This document shows, piece by piece, positions 51,936 through 61,300 of a stretch of 64,000 nucleotides of DNA (its first letter is position 1; the number at the start of each line of letters is the position of its first letter). Below the pieces are notes generated by a model, which saw only the letters and a program-made list of their open reading frames with translations, had not been told where the DNA came from and searched no databases. Source of the stretch: Oceanospirillaceae bacterium (lineage in GTDB: Bacteria; Pseudomonadota; Gammaproteobacteria; Pseudomonadales; Litoribrevibacteraceae); NCBI GenBank assembly GCA_015665455.1, contig JADFAD010000009.1, positions 1 through 64,000 on the forward strand, written 5' to 3'. A program made the translations under genes and the position numbers.

Positions 51936-54269
51936 TTATGCTAGAGCTTCAACCGCTACGGCAACGTGCTTGTGGTACGGCGTTTTAGCAATGGGGTCAC
52001 AATGATTAACCGATGTTAATTCATTGATGGCCGGACCATTTTGTTTCAAAGCCCCCGATTTGTCTGTATACAACATACCGTAACCATGAGGCAAAGTAAC
52101 CATGCCGAGCTGGACGCTGTCATCACTCATCAAAACCACTTCAATTTGCCCAGTCGTTGAACGACACAAAGCACGGCCGCCATCTTCTAGTGACAGAGAT
52201 TCAAGATCATCAGGATGTATCCTCATTGCGCCGTCTTTATCCGTTTTACGCCAATCAGGTGTTCTGAATATCTGATTCGCATTGTATGAGCGACGTTCAC
52301 CCGCCATTAAAATAAATGGAAACTCATTACCACTCTCTTCCGCGTTTAAGGTCTTAGCTTCGCGTGAAAGTTCATTCAACGCCTCATCCATTTCAGCGAT
52401 GTGCAAGTGCACCTTTTTATCCTTGGTTTTAATCATTTTCCAAGTGTCGGCATAGTCAAACGTACCCAATGGCACCGGTTTGTCAGACTCCATTATTTTG
52501 TTAAACAAATTATTCCCAAGCGAATAACCTTTTCCATCCACGCCTGTAGCAGCCACTTGCTTACTGAAGCGAGCCGCATAAAACTGACAAACACCCCACA
52601 AAGTTGCCGCAGAAGACATATTCTCTGGTAACGCTTTGCCCAACGTTGAATACAAAATCAAAGGCACGTACGGCATCCATTTAGGATTCGCTTTAAGCGT
52701 CGCGGCCAGTGCAGCAGGAAATAAACGTCCAAACTGGAATTTACGATCCAACTTGGCAATGCGTTCTAATTTCGGGAAACGATCGGGTATTTCGCCCAAC
52801 GCAACCACTAGACGACGATAGATCTCTGCCTCAGGTAAAGTATCTCCTTTAGGCGCCACAATCGGCTTACGAAGGTGAAAATAGGACGTCGGAAAACCAA
52901 AGGTAAAGAACGCACATTCCGTTTTCTCAAACTGGCTAGGCGCCGGTAAAACATAATCTGCAGCACGAGCAGTTTCCGTCAACGCCACATCTAGGACAAC
53001 TGACAGTTCTAGATTTTCAAACGCTTTCTTGTACGCTTGCGTATCTGCACCAGACATCACGGGATTAGCACTGTCGACCACCAAAGATCGTATCCGATCA
53101 GGATGATCAGTATTAATTTCTTGAGGTAATACATTCGGTGGAAAAAGCTTACTGATGCCCTTCATTCCCGTGACTTTAGTGACAATACCGCCGTCTTCAG
53201 GCTCTTTCGAATGACCAATAATCGGTGCAAATTGCGAAACTAGATGATTTCCACCTTTTTTATTAAAGTTACCGGTAATTAAGAAGAGAACCTTTTCTAA
53301 ATAAGAATTTAACGTGCTGTGTAAACTCTGCTGAATCCCCAGATCCGCTTGAACCGTGGCGGTCTTCGCCTTTGCAAAACCAATTGCCACGTCTTTAATT
53401 AGCGGCAAATCGACACCGGAAAGTTCTGCGTATTCTTCAACTGGAACCGCTAGGAACTGAGACTTTACCTTTTCAAAACCGTTTGTGCGCTCAGCAATAA
53501 AGGCTTTATCTTCTAAGCCTTCTTGTAAAATGATTGCGATCATTGCGGATAACAAAAAGGCATCTCGCCCTGGCTTAACCGCAAGATGAATATCGGCCAT
53601 TTTAGCGGTTTCACTTAAACGAGGATCAACCACCACCATCGTTCGATTAGGGTTCTTCTTATAGTCTTTTAGAACATCTCGCGTTTTAGGAACACCATGG
53701 GCGTCCCAAGGGTTTGCGCCCAACACAATGGTATAGTCAGAATGCTCCATGCCTTCTGCGGCATAACAACTTTGACGTCCAAATAATTTACCATTCACCC
53801 AGAAATCGCCCGTCTTCTCTTGTGCGAGCGCGGTATAAACATAGGGCGTACCTAAGGCAGCGTTTAAAGAGGAGCTGTAAGTGCCGCCAAGATGATTTCC
53901 TTGACCTCCGCCACCATAATAAGCAAAGGCATGCCCCCCATGTTGTTTTTTAATTGAACGCATTTTTTGTGCAATGTCAGCAATGGCAGTATCCCATTCA
54001 ACTTCCTCAAAACTGCCATCTGACTTTTTACGGAGGGGCTTAGTTAGTCGTTCAGAATGATTTTGATAGTGATCTAAACGTGCTGCTTTTTGGCAGATAT
54101 ACCCTTCTGACGATCCTGACGCTTTGTCACCTCGAATTTTCTTTAAATTTTGCCCTTCAACCTGAACTTCAATTGAACAGCCAATGCTGCAAAGCATACA
54201 CGCGGTGGACTTCCAATCGATCTGGTCTTTTTTCGTTGTCTTATCACTTGCTAATTGATTCACACTCAT
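51936..54269 (-). CDS. Molybdopterin oxidoreductase with N-terminal 4Fe-4S cluster
   Basis: A 777-residue protein (ATG at 54269, MSVNQLASDKT). The N-terminal cluster motif is CMLCSIGCSIEV...C (C-x2-C-x3-C then Cys in YICQKAAR). The Mo-binding domains follow, with TYSSSLNAALGTPYVYTA, KPGRDAFLLSAMIAIIL, and the C-terminal dinucleotide-binding domain ending NHCDPIAKTPYHKHVAVAVEAL. It belongs to the formate dehydrogenase/assimilatory nitrate reductase group; the electron partner and substrate are not in the window. A divergent HxlR regulator and a large palindrome lie upstream. Confidence 0.88.
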   Translation of the reverse strand: MSVNQLASDKTTKKDQIDWKSTACMLCSIGCSIEVQVEGQNLKKIRGDKASGSSEGYICQKAARLDHYQNHSERLTKPLRKKSDGSFEEVEWDTAIADIAQKMRSIKKQHGGHAFAYYGGGGQGNHLGGTYSSSLNAALGTPYVYTALAQEKTGDFWVNGKLFGRQSCYAAEGMEHSDYTIVLGANPWDAHGVPKTRDVLKDYKKNPNRTMVVVDPRLSETAKMADIHLAVKPGRDAFLLSAMIAIILQEGLEDKAFIAERTNGFEKVKSQFLAVPVEEYAELSGVDLPLIKDVAIGFAKAKTATVQADLGIQQSLHSTLNSYLEKVLFLITGNFNKKGGNHLVSQFAPIIGHSKEPEDGGIVTKVTGMKGISKLFPPNVLPQEINTDHPDRIRSLVVDSANPVMSGADTQAYKKAFENLELSVVLDVALTETARAADYVLPAPSQFEKTECAFFTFGFPTSYFHLRKPIVAPKGDTLPEAEIYRRLVVALGEIPDRFPKLERIAKLDRKFQFGRLFPAALAATLKANPKWMPYVPLILYSTLGKALPENMSSAATLWGVCQFYAARFSKQVAATGVDGKGYSLGNNLFNKIMESDKPVPLGTFDYADTWKMIKTKDKKVHLHIAEMDEALNELSREAKTLNAEESGNEFPFILMAGERRSYNANQIFRTPDWRKTDKDGAMRIHPDDLESLSLEDGGRALCRSTTGQIEVVLMSDDSVQLGMVTLPHGYGMLYTDKSGALKQNGPAINELTSVNHCDPIAKTPYHKHVAVAVEALA

Positions 54270-54393
54270 TTGATCTCTCCCCTTGAAAGTCACGTTTTCA
54301 AGTTTAGCGTCAAACTTAGATAACCACTGACATCACGTAAATCTGCAGTTTCTGAGTTTAAATATCTTATATTTTTTATTCCTAACCACTAGG

Positions 54394-54435
54394 TTCCATT
54401 TTAGAACTAACTTGATAGTAAGTTCCAAAATGGAA
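54394..54435. promoter_or_regulatory. 42-bp palindrome between the oxidoreductase and HxlR genes
   Basis: TTCCATTTTAGAACT (54394-54408) and AGTTCCAAAATGGAA (54421-54435) are complementary except for one base pair, separated by 12 bases. It lies in the 223-base gap between the divergent genes. It fits a dimer or paired-dimer operator for the HxlR regulator. Confidence 0.7.
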
Positions 54436-54492
54436 TTTGTAAAGCTATACTAAATCCAAGAATAAGCAGCATAAGGTTGAGACTTAAGAATT

Positions 54493-54969
54493 ATGAAGTG
54501 GGACAACATTCAAGAATTACCCTGTTCAGTGGCCAGAGCTCTATCTATATTTGGGGATCGTTGGACGCTATTAATCCTAAGAGACTGCTTTATTGGTGTA
54601 AAACGGTTCGATAAATTTCAAAAAAGCATTGGCCTTTCTAGACACCGCCTTGCCGATCGTCTGACGAAATTGGTTGAACATGAAATATTAAGAAAAGAAC
54701 CCTATCAAGAAAAACCCCTTCGCTATGAATATAAACTCACCCGCAAAGGTGTTGATCTATACCCTGTTCTCATGACACTGGCTAAATGGGGAGACACTTG
54801 GATGGACGGAGGTGATGGCCCTCCCCTTGAATACACTCACGCGAAATGCCAACACAAAATGACCGTTGAACTTTGTTGCTCCGAATGTGGTGAAGAAATA
54901 AACCCAAAAGAAGTCATACCCAAGGTTGGCCCCGGCTTAAAAGCGTATTCAAGCCGAGTCAAACCCTAA
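54493..54969 (+). CDS. HxlR family transcriptional regulator with C-terminal Cys motif
   Basis: A 158-residue winged-helix regulator: LPCSVARALSIFGDRWTLLILRDCFIGVKRFDKFQKSIGLSRHRLADRLTKL is the HxlR DNA-binding domain with the conserved N-terminal Cys (PCSVARAL). The extra C-terminal part contains CQHKMTVELCCSECGEEINP, a Cys/His cluster that may bind metal. It is likely to respond to an electrophile or oxidant and control the divergent molybdopterin enzyme. Confidence 0.9.
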   Translation: MKWDNIQELPCSVARALSIFGDRWTLLILRDCFIGVKRFDKFQKSIGLSRHRLADRLTKLVEHEILRKEPYQEKPLRYEYKLTRKGVDLYPVLMTLAKWGDTWMDGGDGPPLEYTHAKCQHKMTVELCCSECGEEINPKEVIPKVGPGLKAYSSRVKP

Positions 54970-55006
54970 GTTCAAATAATAAGCACAACGGATACAGAGT
55001 CTTACA

Positions 55007-55879
55007 TCACAGACCTGTAATGCATATCGAGAACCCAGCCCGATAAATGTCGCCTTGCGGTAATTCGACGATACCAGGTTTATCCCTTAGTTGACCATTG
55101 TGCCCTTCCGGATCGACATGGCCCTGCCAAGGCTCAATGCAAACATAAGGAGCAGAAGGTTTGGCCCATATTCCTAGATGAGGAAACTCAGAAATATCGA
55201 CCGTTAGGCTGCGCCCGTTTGTCTTATGTTTTAAAGCAATAGACTTTGATTTGTGATCCAAAAAGATCAGAGCATCTCGATCAAAAATGGATTCATGAAG
55301 GTTAATGACCTTATCGTTGTTTAGATACGGTTCTGATGTATTGCTCAAAAGCGAATTATCTAGCGTCCAAAGTGGTAGTGTTTCAGGCTGATCAAATTCA
55401 ATGTAATAATCTTCAATAGAATCGCCATCTAACCAGTTCAGATTAAATGCTGGGTGGCCACCCAAAGAGAAAAGCATGTCTTCCGCACCTGAATTCCGCA
55501 CTTCAAACCGATTAACAAGCGTATTACCTTTGAGTTCATAAATGACTCTAAAATCAAATTCAAACGGATAATTTCTTAAGGTATTCAAATCACTCTTTAA
55601 CTGAAATTCAGCGTAATTGTCTGAATTCTGTAAAAGAGTAAAAACCGTATCACGGGCGAAACCGTGCTGACTTAATGAATAACTTCGGCCTTTATAAGTA
55701 TAAACACCGTTCTTCAATGCACCTACGATGGGAAACAAAATGGGTGCATGACGGTTCCACACACTCGCATCGGCCTGCCATAAATACTCATGACCATGTT
55801 TGTCTTTAATGCTGGTTAACTCAGCCCCTTCAGGCTTAATGCAAACATCATAAAATTCATTAGTTAACGTACAAACCAT
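55007..55879 (-). CDS. Aldose 1-epimerase family protein (LacX-like)
   Basis: A 290-residue protein of the galactose mutarotase fold. The start MVCTLTNEFYDVCIKPEGAELTSIKDKHG and the conserved SLGGHPAFNLNW are visible, and WNRHAPILFPIVGAL is a typical signature of the LacX subgroup. It probably interconverts sugar anomers; the exact substrate is unknown. It is a single gene, convergent with the HxlR gene. Confidence 0.82.
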   Translation of the reverse strand: MVCTLTNEFYDVCIKPEGAELTSIKDKHGHEYLWQADASVWNRHAPILFPIVGALKNGVYTYKGRSYSLSQHGFARDTVFTLLQNSDNYAEFQLKSDLNTLRNYPFEFDFRVIYELKGNTLVNRFEVRNSGAEDMLFSLGGHPAFNLNWLDGDSIEDYYIEFDQPETLPLWTLDNSLLSNTSEPYLNNDKVINLHESIFDRDALIFLDHKSKSIALKHKTNGRSLTVDISEFPHLGIWAKPSAPYVCIEPWQGHVDPEGHNGQLRDKPGIVELPQGDIYRAGFSICITGL

Positions 55880-56010
55880 AGCAACAACCTCCCTGTGAAT
55901 CGACGCATCCTAACACGATTTACTTCATTAACTTTATTTAATGTTCCCTCCATCTTGAGTTTATAAAGCCTGCCGTAAACTGGGTTCATACATTAAAGAG
56001 GAGAAAACAA

Positions 56011-56661
56011 ATGAGCGGCGAATACAGCATCTTCATTAAAACAGTTTTAGACAACCCAAAAGCCATCGGTACTGCTTTTCCTGCTTCAAACCACCTAGCG
56101 AGCAAACTGGTGGAAGACATCGACTTCAATAGAACTGACAAAGTATTAGAGTTGAATCCAAGTACAGGTATTTTGTCCCGCCAGCTGTTATCCAAACTGG
56201 CCACACAAGATCAATATTTAGCGATTGAACAAGACTCAGCATTTGCTGACTTACTGAAAGACAACCTGCCATTCACCGACTTTGAAACAGGAACAACAGA
56301 CGATATTCAAAATCATCTAAAAGCAAGAAATTGGGAGAATTTAGATTATGTATTCTCAGGCAGAGCATTCAACACCCAAGACGATCAAGACACCCAACAT
56401 CTTTTGGAGAACATCGCAAGTGCGTGCAATGAAGGTGCTAAATTTACTACCTTCCAATACCTCCATTCGTACAAATTTGCTAAGGCAGAACAATTTAGGT
56501 GGCTAGCCCAAGAAACCTTTGGGCCTCTGATTCAAACCAAACTTGTCCTGATCAACCTCTTCCCTGCGTTTGTATTTACCTGGGAAAAGAAAGCCAGTTC
56601 AGAAGAAGCACCAGTATGCATTGAAGGTAAGGAGGTCGATGACGAAAAAGAAGTTAAGTAA
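56011..56661 (+). CDS. PmtA-like phospholipid/rRNA methyltransferase
   Basis: A 216-residue SAM-dependent methyltransferase-like protein. NPKAIGTAFPASNHLASKLVEDI, the opening of the phosphatidylethanolamine N-methyltransferase (PmtA) type, precedes motif I VLELNPSTGILSRQLL, where the usual glycine of ELGPGTG is Asn. The later QYLAIEQDSAFADLL and FPAFVFTWEKK complete the fold. The changed motif I makes catalysis uncertain. A terminator follows. Confidence 0.75.
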   Translation: MSGEYSIFIKTVLDNPKAIGTAFPASNHLASKLVEDIDFNRTDKVLELNPSTGILSRQLLSKLATQDQYLAIEQDSAFADLLKDNLPFTDFETGTTDDIQNHLKARNWENLDYVFSGRAFNTQDDQDTQHLLENIASACNEGAKFTTFQYLHSYKFAKAEQFRWLAQETFGPLIQTKLVLINLFPAFVFTWEKKASSEEAPVCIEGKEVDDEKEVK

Positions 56662-56682
56662 TGTGTTTCAAACCATAGTGTT

Positions 56683-56706
56683 GGGCCATGGATGGCCCCT
56701 TTTTTA
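56683..56706 (+). terminator. Terminator after the PmtA-like gene
   Basis: GGGCC (56683-56687) and GGCCC (56694-56698) form a 5-bp stem around ATGGAT, followed by a T6 run. Confidence 0.75.
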
Positions 56707-56718
56707 TTTCTTTTTTAG

Positions 56719-56973
56719 TTACCGGGAGTATTTGAAACAGGTAATTTTTCTGGTTTCCTTATCGACCATTATATGACCATTACCTCCACCCAGGATTTTT
56801 GTCGGTCTGGGACGAATTATATCAATCAAGAACTCGGTATCATTTTCAGAAAAACGAACTAAGCAGTCATCCAGTGAAGATCTCATTCTTTTATCTTTCA
56901 GGACCAGGACCCAAATATCCAGATACACCCCGATACTGTGGTCAAAGTACGATATTCCTTTAGCTTTTTTTGA
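56719..56973 (-). pseudogene. Remnant of an immunity-like gene downstream of the Rhs locus
   Basis: The minus-strand frame ends in IRPRPTKILGGGNGHIMVDKETRKITCF, whose GGxxGHIxVDKxTxKI ending resembles the end of NTF2-fold immunity proteins; that family call is weak. It is open only back to about 56973, and a neighbouring frame reads FDLGRLLIDQKKLKEYR before stopping, as if a longer gene had been frameshifted. No clear start is present; the longest frame uses GTG. It lies in the orphan part of the Rhs array. Confidence 0.4.
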
Positions 56974-57191
56974 TCAATTAGCAAACGACCCAAATCGAAA
57001 CTCCTGATTTTTTAAATGCACTGATTTTTAATTTCTGTAATCAACCAGTTATAAAAATCAAACTTGGCCTTTTCGGGTAGTCCAACGTACGCTCTTAAAA
57101 TATTCAACTTGATCATTATCCGAAATTAAATATTTAATTTCATTATAAGGTTCTTTAAGTAACTTAATATGAAAATACAAAATCCATTTTA

Positions 57192-57773
57192 TTAGAGTTC
57201 AGTAATCACAGCTTTATCCATTAGCTCTTGAGGAAAGTCTCCCAGTTTTGATATCGGGAAATAGCTGCCTTCGATTTCTTTTAGCCCATAAGACAATACT
57301 AAACCATCATTTTCTGTTTCTAATACAATTGCTCTTTGAAAAGAGTCATCAAAGCGTTTGATTCCACCCAAGTCGATAGTTAGCACTCTAATTCTAGTTA
57401 TCTTCTCTCCTATGAAACCTGCCCAAATATCTTTGTTTGAGTAGATAGGATCGTCATAATTTAGAAGAGTTGACCAATCACGATAATAATACTGAGTATC
57501 ATCCTCGTTACCGTTATGCACATCTAACCAAGTTACAATAGAGTCTTTTACATCATCTACACCAAACCCAATAGTGTCAGCATTACTCAATGTTAGTAAT
57601 ATGGTATTACACTCTAAGTTAAAATAAGTATTTAAATTCTGTTCTTTTTCTTCCTCCCATTCCTTTAGTGAGCGCTTAAAATAAACTCGGTTAATATTTG
57701 TAATATCATTATTCTTTAGGGATCTTATAATATCTTTATTTTCTGTAAGACCATTCCTAATCTCTTCACACAT
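57192..57773 (-). CDS. Hypothetical protein, candidate orphan immunity protein
   Basis: A 193-residue acidic, AT-rich protein beginning MCEEIRNGLTENKDII, with YFNLECNTILLTLSNADTIGFGVDD and FQRAIVLETENDGLVLSYGLKEIEGSYFPI. I do not recognise the family. It begins 15 bases after the stop of a degraded Rhs-tip fragment, the position of an immunity gene. The role is inferred from position alone. Confidence 0.6.
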   Translation of the reverse strand: MCEEIRNGLTENKDIIRSLKNNDITNINRVYFKRSLKEWEEEKEQNLNTYFNLECNTILLTLSNADTIGFGVDDVKDSIVTWLDVHNGNEDDTQYYYRDWSTLLNYDDPIYSNKDIWAGFIGEKITRIRVLTIDLGGIKRFDDSFQRAIVLETENDGLVLSYGLKEIEGSYFPISKLGDFPQELMDKAVITEL

Positions 57774-57788
57774 AAAAAATCTTCTATA

Positions 57789-58063
57789 TCAAGCAGGATT
57801 GTTTATTATATATTCAACCATTTCTCTATTTGTTCTCAGCCTATCTTTTGTTGTTTTAATATCTTTTTCTTCCGCATACTTGCCCGCACAAGCATCTAAA
57901 GGATCAGCCACAACAGGCTTACCGTCTTCTCCGTATAAGATTTGGAGATCTTTAATAACTAATTTTCCTTCTTAATAATGCCGACCATTTTGTTAAGTTC
58001 ATCTAAGTGTGCGAGTTTAGGCTTGATTGAATTTTCGAGATACAAGTTATTACTGTTCAAGAA
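57789..58063 (-). pseudogene. Displaced Rhs C-terminal tip fragment, frameshifted
   Basis: The minus strand reads SNNLYLENSIKPKLAHLDEL and onward to KMVGIIKKE, then meets a stop near 57959. After a one-base shift it continues as GKLVIKDLQILYGEDGKPVV...DIKTTKDRLRTNREMVEY to the stop at 57789. The two parts join into about 90 residues. It lacks a start codon and sits directly after the immunity gene of the intact Rhs. It looks like an older, displaced toxin tip kept for recombination; the family is not recognised. Confidence 0.6.
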
Positions 58064-58388
58064 TTATATCTATTAGGTCTTCAGGGAATGTTGCATCGTG
58101 CTCTTTGACTGTATGGAAAATCAATGAGGGAATTAGGTAGGAATGCTGTTCATTACTAACTTTTATCATGTAATCAGAGATGAAATCATTACAATTATGA
58201 TAGCTGACTTTAGATTTACATACTTTGCAATAGCTTAAGTTTCTTTTTTGATTGACTTTATTACCTTGCATTGCAAATAAATATAACTTTTCTAGTATTT
58301 CTATGGAGACTTCTTTAAATCCACTTTCTTTTTTCACAGAATATGGATCAATCACAATGTCATTCTCTTTCTTGATATAGAAAGTCAT
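58050..58388 (-). CDS. Small protein, candidate immunity to the Rhs tip
   Basis: A 112-residue soluble protein whose start overlaps the Rhs stop (its ATG shares the last base of the stop codon). It has a Cys/His cluster (SYCKVCKSKVSYHNC) that may bind zinc. The direct adjacency and translational coupling to the Rhs gene are typical of cognate immunity. No family was recognised and no export signal is present. Confidence 0.7.
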   Translation of the reverse strand: MTFYIKKENDIVIDPYSVKKESGFKEVSIEILEKLYLFAMQGNKVNQKRNLSYCKVCKSKVSYHNCNDFISDYMIKVSNEQHSYLIPSLIFHTVKEHDATFPEDLIDIILEQ

Positions 58389-61300
58389 TAACTATTTACC
58401 TCTAATTTTGTAAGTTCTTCTGCTGATAACTCTTCATAAGAGCCATCACTCTTTTCTCTGAATACTCCTGATGTGTGAAATATGAGATTAGAGTTCTTGT
58501 GTTCAGGAATATAAGTACAAGCAGCCCAGTGACAGTCTCCCATATTTGGTTCTAATATGTTTCTCAAATGAGTATCATCTTTAACTTGATAAGAATTTTC
58601 AGACAAGTTCAACTGACCGCAGTTTGGCTGAAGTATTAAATCAGGAGCAACATCGCTAGGTAAATATGTCTTCTTATAAATTCCTTCAGGCGGTGTACCT
58701 GCCTCGATAAGTTGTCCTAGATCATCTGTAATAACAGCACCTGGAAGTGAGTAAAGGGTAAGAGTAGTACCTACAGGTATTATGAACGTGTCTCTAGGGT
58801 TAATTTCACCGTGACCTGCAAAAATAGGGTTCTTAGTACTCCCCTCCTTACAACTCAACCCAAACGGATCAACCCACTGAACAGGATTCGGGACATATTG
58901 ATAATGATTAATCCCCCCCACTAACCCAATCGGATCCTGATGAATAAACCTGCCTATTTTGGGATCATAATAACGGAATCGGTTGTAATGGAGGCCGCTT
59001 TCTTGATCGTAGTATTGCCCCTGAAAACGAATAGGGTTAATGATCGTTTCTAACGTAACGTCTGCCACCCCGAAAGCACTGTGACAGGCAGTCCAAGCCG
59101 TCTCGCCTTGAGAATCAGTCAATTTAATGGGTGTACCAAGATGATCTAAATGATATTGATATACCTGACCGTTTTCGACCAAAGCGATTGGGAGGAAAGA
59201 ATTTGGTTCATATATATACCAACGAAACAGGCCATTATTGTGCTCACCGATGAGTTGATCACCATCCCATAGAAAGTCGGTTTTACCCTGCTCGGTCAAC
59301 TTGGCACTTCTTCGGCCCAAGGCGTCATATTGGTAATGATTTACTTTGCCGTTATTTTTTAAACGACGCAGTTGGTTAAACCCATCAAAGTCACGAGTTT
59401 GGCTTAAACTTTCACTGCATTCTTTTACTGAACTAAGATCAGTTTGTGCTTGTATCTGATTACCGCAAGGGTCATAACGATAGTTAGTACCATTTTGCTT
59501 TATGAGACGATCATTCTTAACTTCTGAATCAGGACCGATCGGGTTGCCAAAGCTGTCCCATTCAAAGCGTTCAGACGTCTTACCTTCCACTTCTAATAGC
59601 TGGTCAAGTTCATCATACTTAAAGCATTTACTACCAAGCTCATTGTCTTCAATCGCAATAAGTTGATTTCTTTTATACTGATAAGAACGTTGTTGCGACG
59701 TTTCCTGAACTGTTTCTTGGTCATTATCCTGATTATGCCAAACTTGGCTTGATAACTTTCCGAACGCATCAAACGCTTGCTCTACCAACACGCCATTACT
59801 GCATTCACGTTGGATCTCACGTCCTTGTTGATCAAACTTCCTCATCATTAAGGGTTGATCATTGAGACCTACTTGATTAAGCCGACCGTGTTTATCGTAA
59901 CGGTATTGAACGGTTTGGCCATCAGGGAGTTGAGTACTCATTCTTCGACCAGCAAGATCGTAATCGTGTTGCGTTTGCCACTGATCTTGCCAGTTCTCTG
60001 TTATCTGACCATTCGAATTGTATTTATACCGTAACTTTCGATCCGCGTTATTCGCGAACGTAACCCGCCCTAACGGGTCATACTGAAAATGATTACTGTG
60101 GGTTTCTTGTGTTTTAAGATCTCGTCCAATTTGTTCAGTGACACGGCCCAATGCATCTCGTTTAAGGCGAACCCCTTTTTCACCGCAATCGTCCGATTCG
60201 ATTAAATGGCCTTCGCCGTCATATGTCTGTGTTTGTTGACGACCATCAAAGCCGGTGAGTTTAACGGGTAGCTCTTCTCCGTCGTATTCAATCTGGTATT
60301 GAGTGCCATCACTGCGCTCAATGCCCGTTAAGTTACGCTCATTATCATACTGGTAATGAAGCCAACTACCATCCGGTCGGATTTGTTTGGTGGGTTGACT
60401 TAACCCTTCGTATTCATAACGATGGTTTAGACCTTTCGCATCCGTTTGTTGAACCAGTCGACCAGAATCATCGTAGTGATAATGCTGCTCTGTGGTGTCT
60501 TCAGGGTTATTTTGTTCAAACTGTTTTATCTGGGTTAACTGGCCTTTAGAATCTCTCTCATACTGAGTGACTAATCCACTAACATCCAACGTACCGTTTA
60601 GTCGCCCCAGCTCGTCATAGCTATAACGGATTAAGTCGTCACCTAATTGTCGAGCAAGCAACTGACCTTCTTCGTTCCATAGGTATTTAATGGTTGAAGC
60701 GTCTTGCCGTTGAATTTCAATGAGCTGACTTTGCTCATTGTAATGGTAATGGGTTTTAGCACCATTAGGGCGTGTTTCATTTTTTAAATGCCCTGCAACA
60801 CTGTATTCACGCTGCCAGACACCGCCGGTGGCATCAATCGTAACGATCCGTTGGCCCAAACCGTTATACTGGTACTGAGTCTTTGCGCCGCTAGCGTCTT
60901 CAAGTGAAACTAATTGACCATTGTCATTATAGGTGTAACGAGTTACCCCGCCTGTTGGCGTTGTTTCGGAGACTTTCTGACCATGTTCATCGAACTCGTA
61001 TTGCCAGCGATGATTAGAAGGCGACTGTTTTGCAATCAAGCGACCTTCAGTGTCATGCCAAAACTTCCACACTTGACCTCGACCATCGGTACTGATGGCC
61101 AAACGTTCATCATCAACGTATTCAAAGTGGTAATCGTATCGACCGTCGTCGCCCCAGTTATGTACACAGCGCGCAGCAGGGCCTTCGCCTTCCCATTCAA
61201 AATAATGACTGAAACCACTGGAACGAACTCGTTGAGTAAAAAGATGATCTTGGTAATGATATCGCTCTGTTCTTTGCTGGGCGTCAGTACCTTCTACTAA

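Noticed and set aside
60914-61300. A 128-residue plus-strand frame inside the Rhs gene
   Set aside because: It is a shadow of the opposite strand of the repeat-rich Rhs core, with no ribosome site and a composition unlike a real protein.
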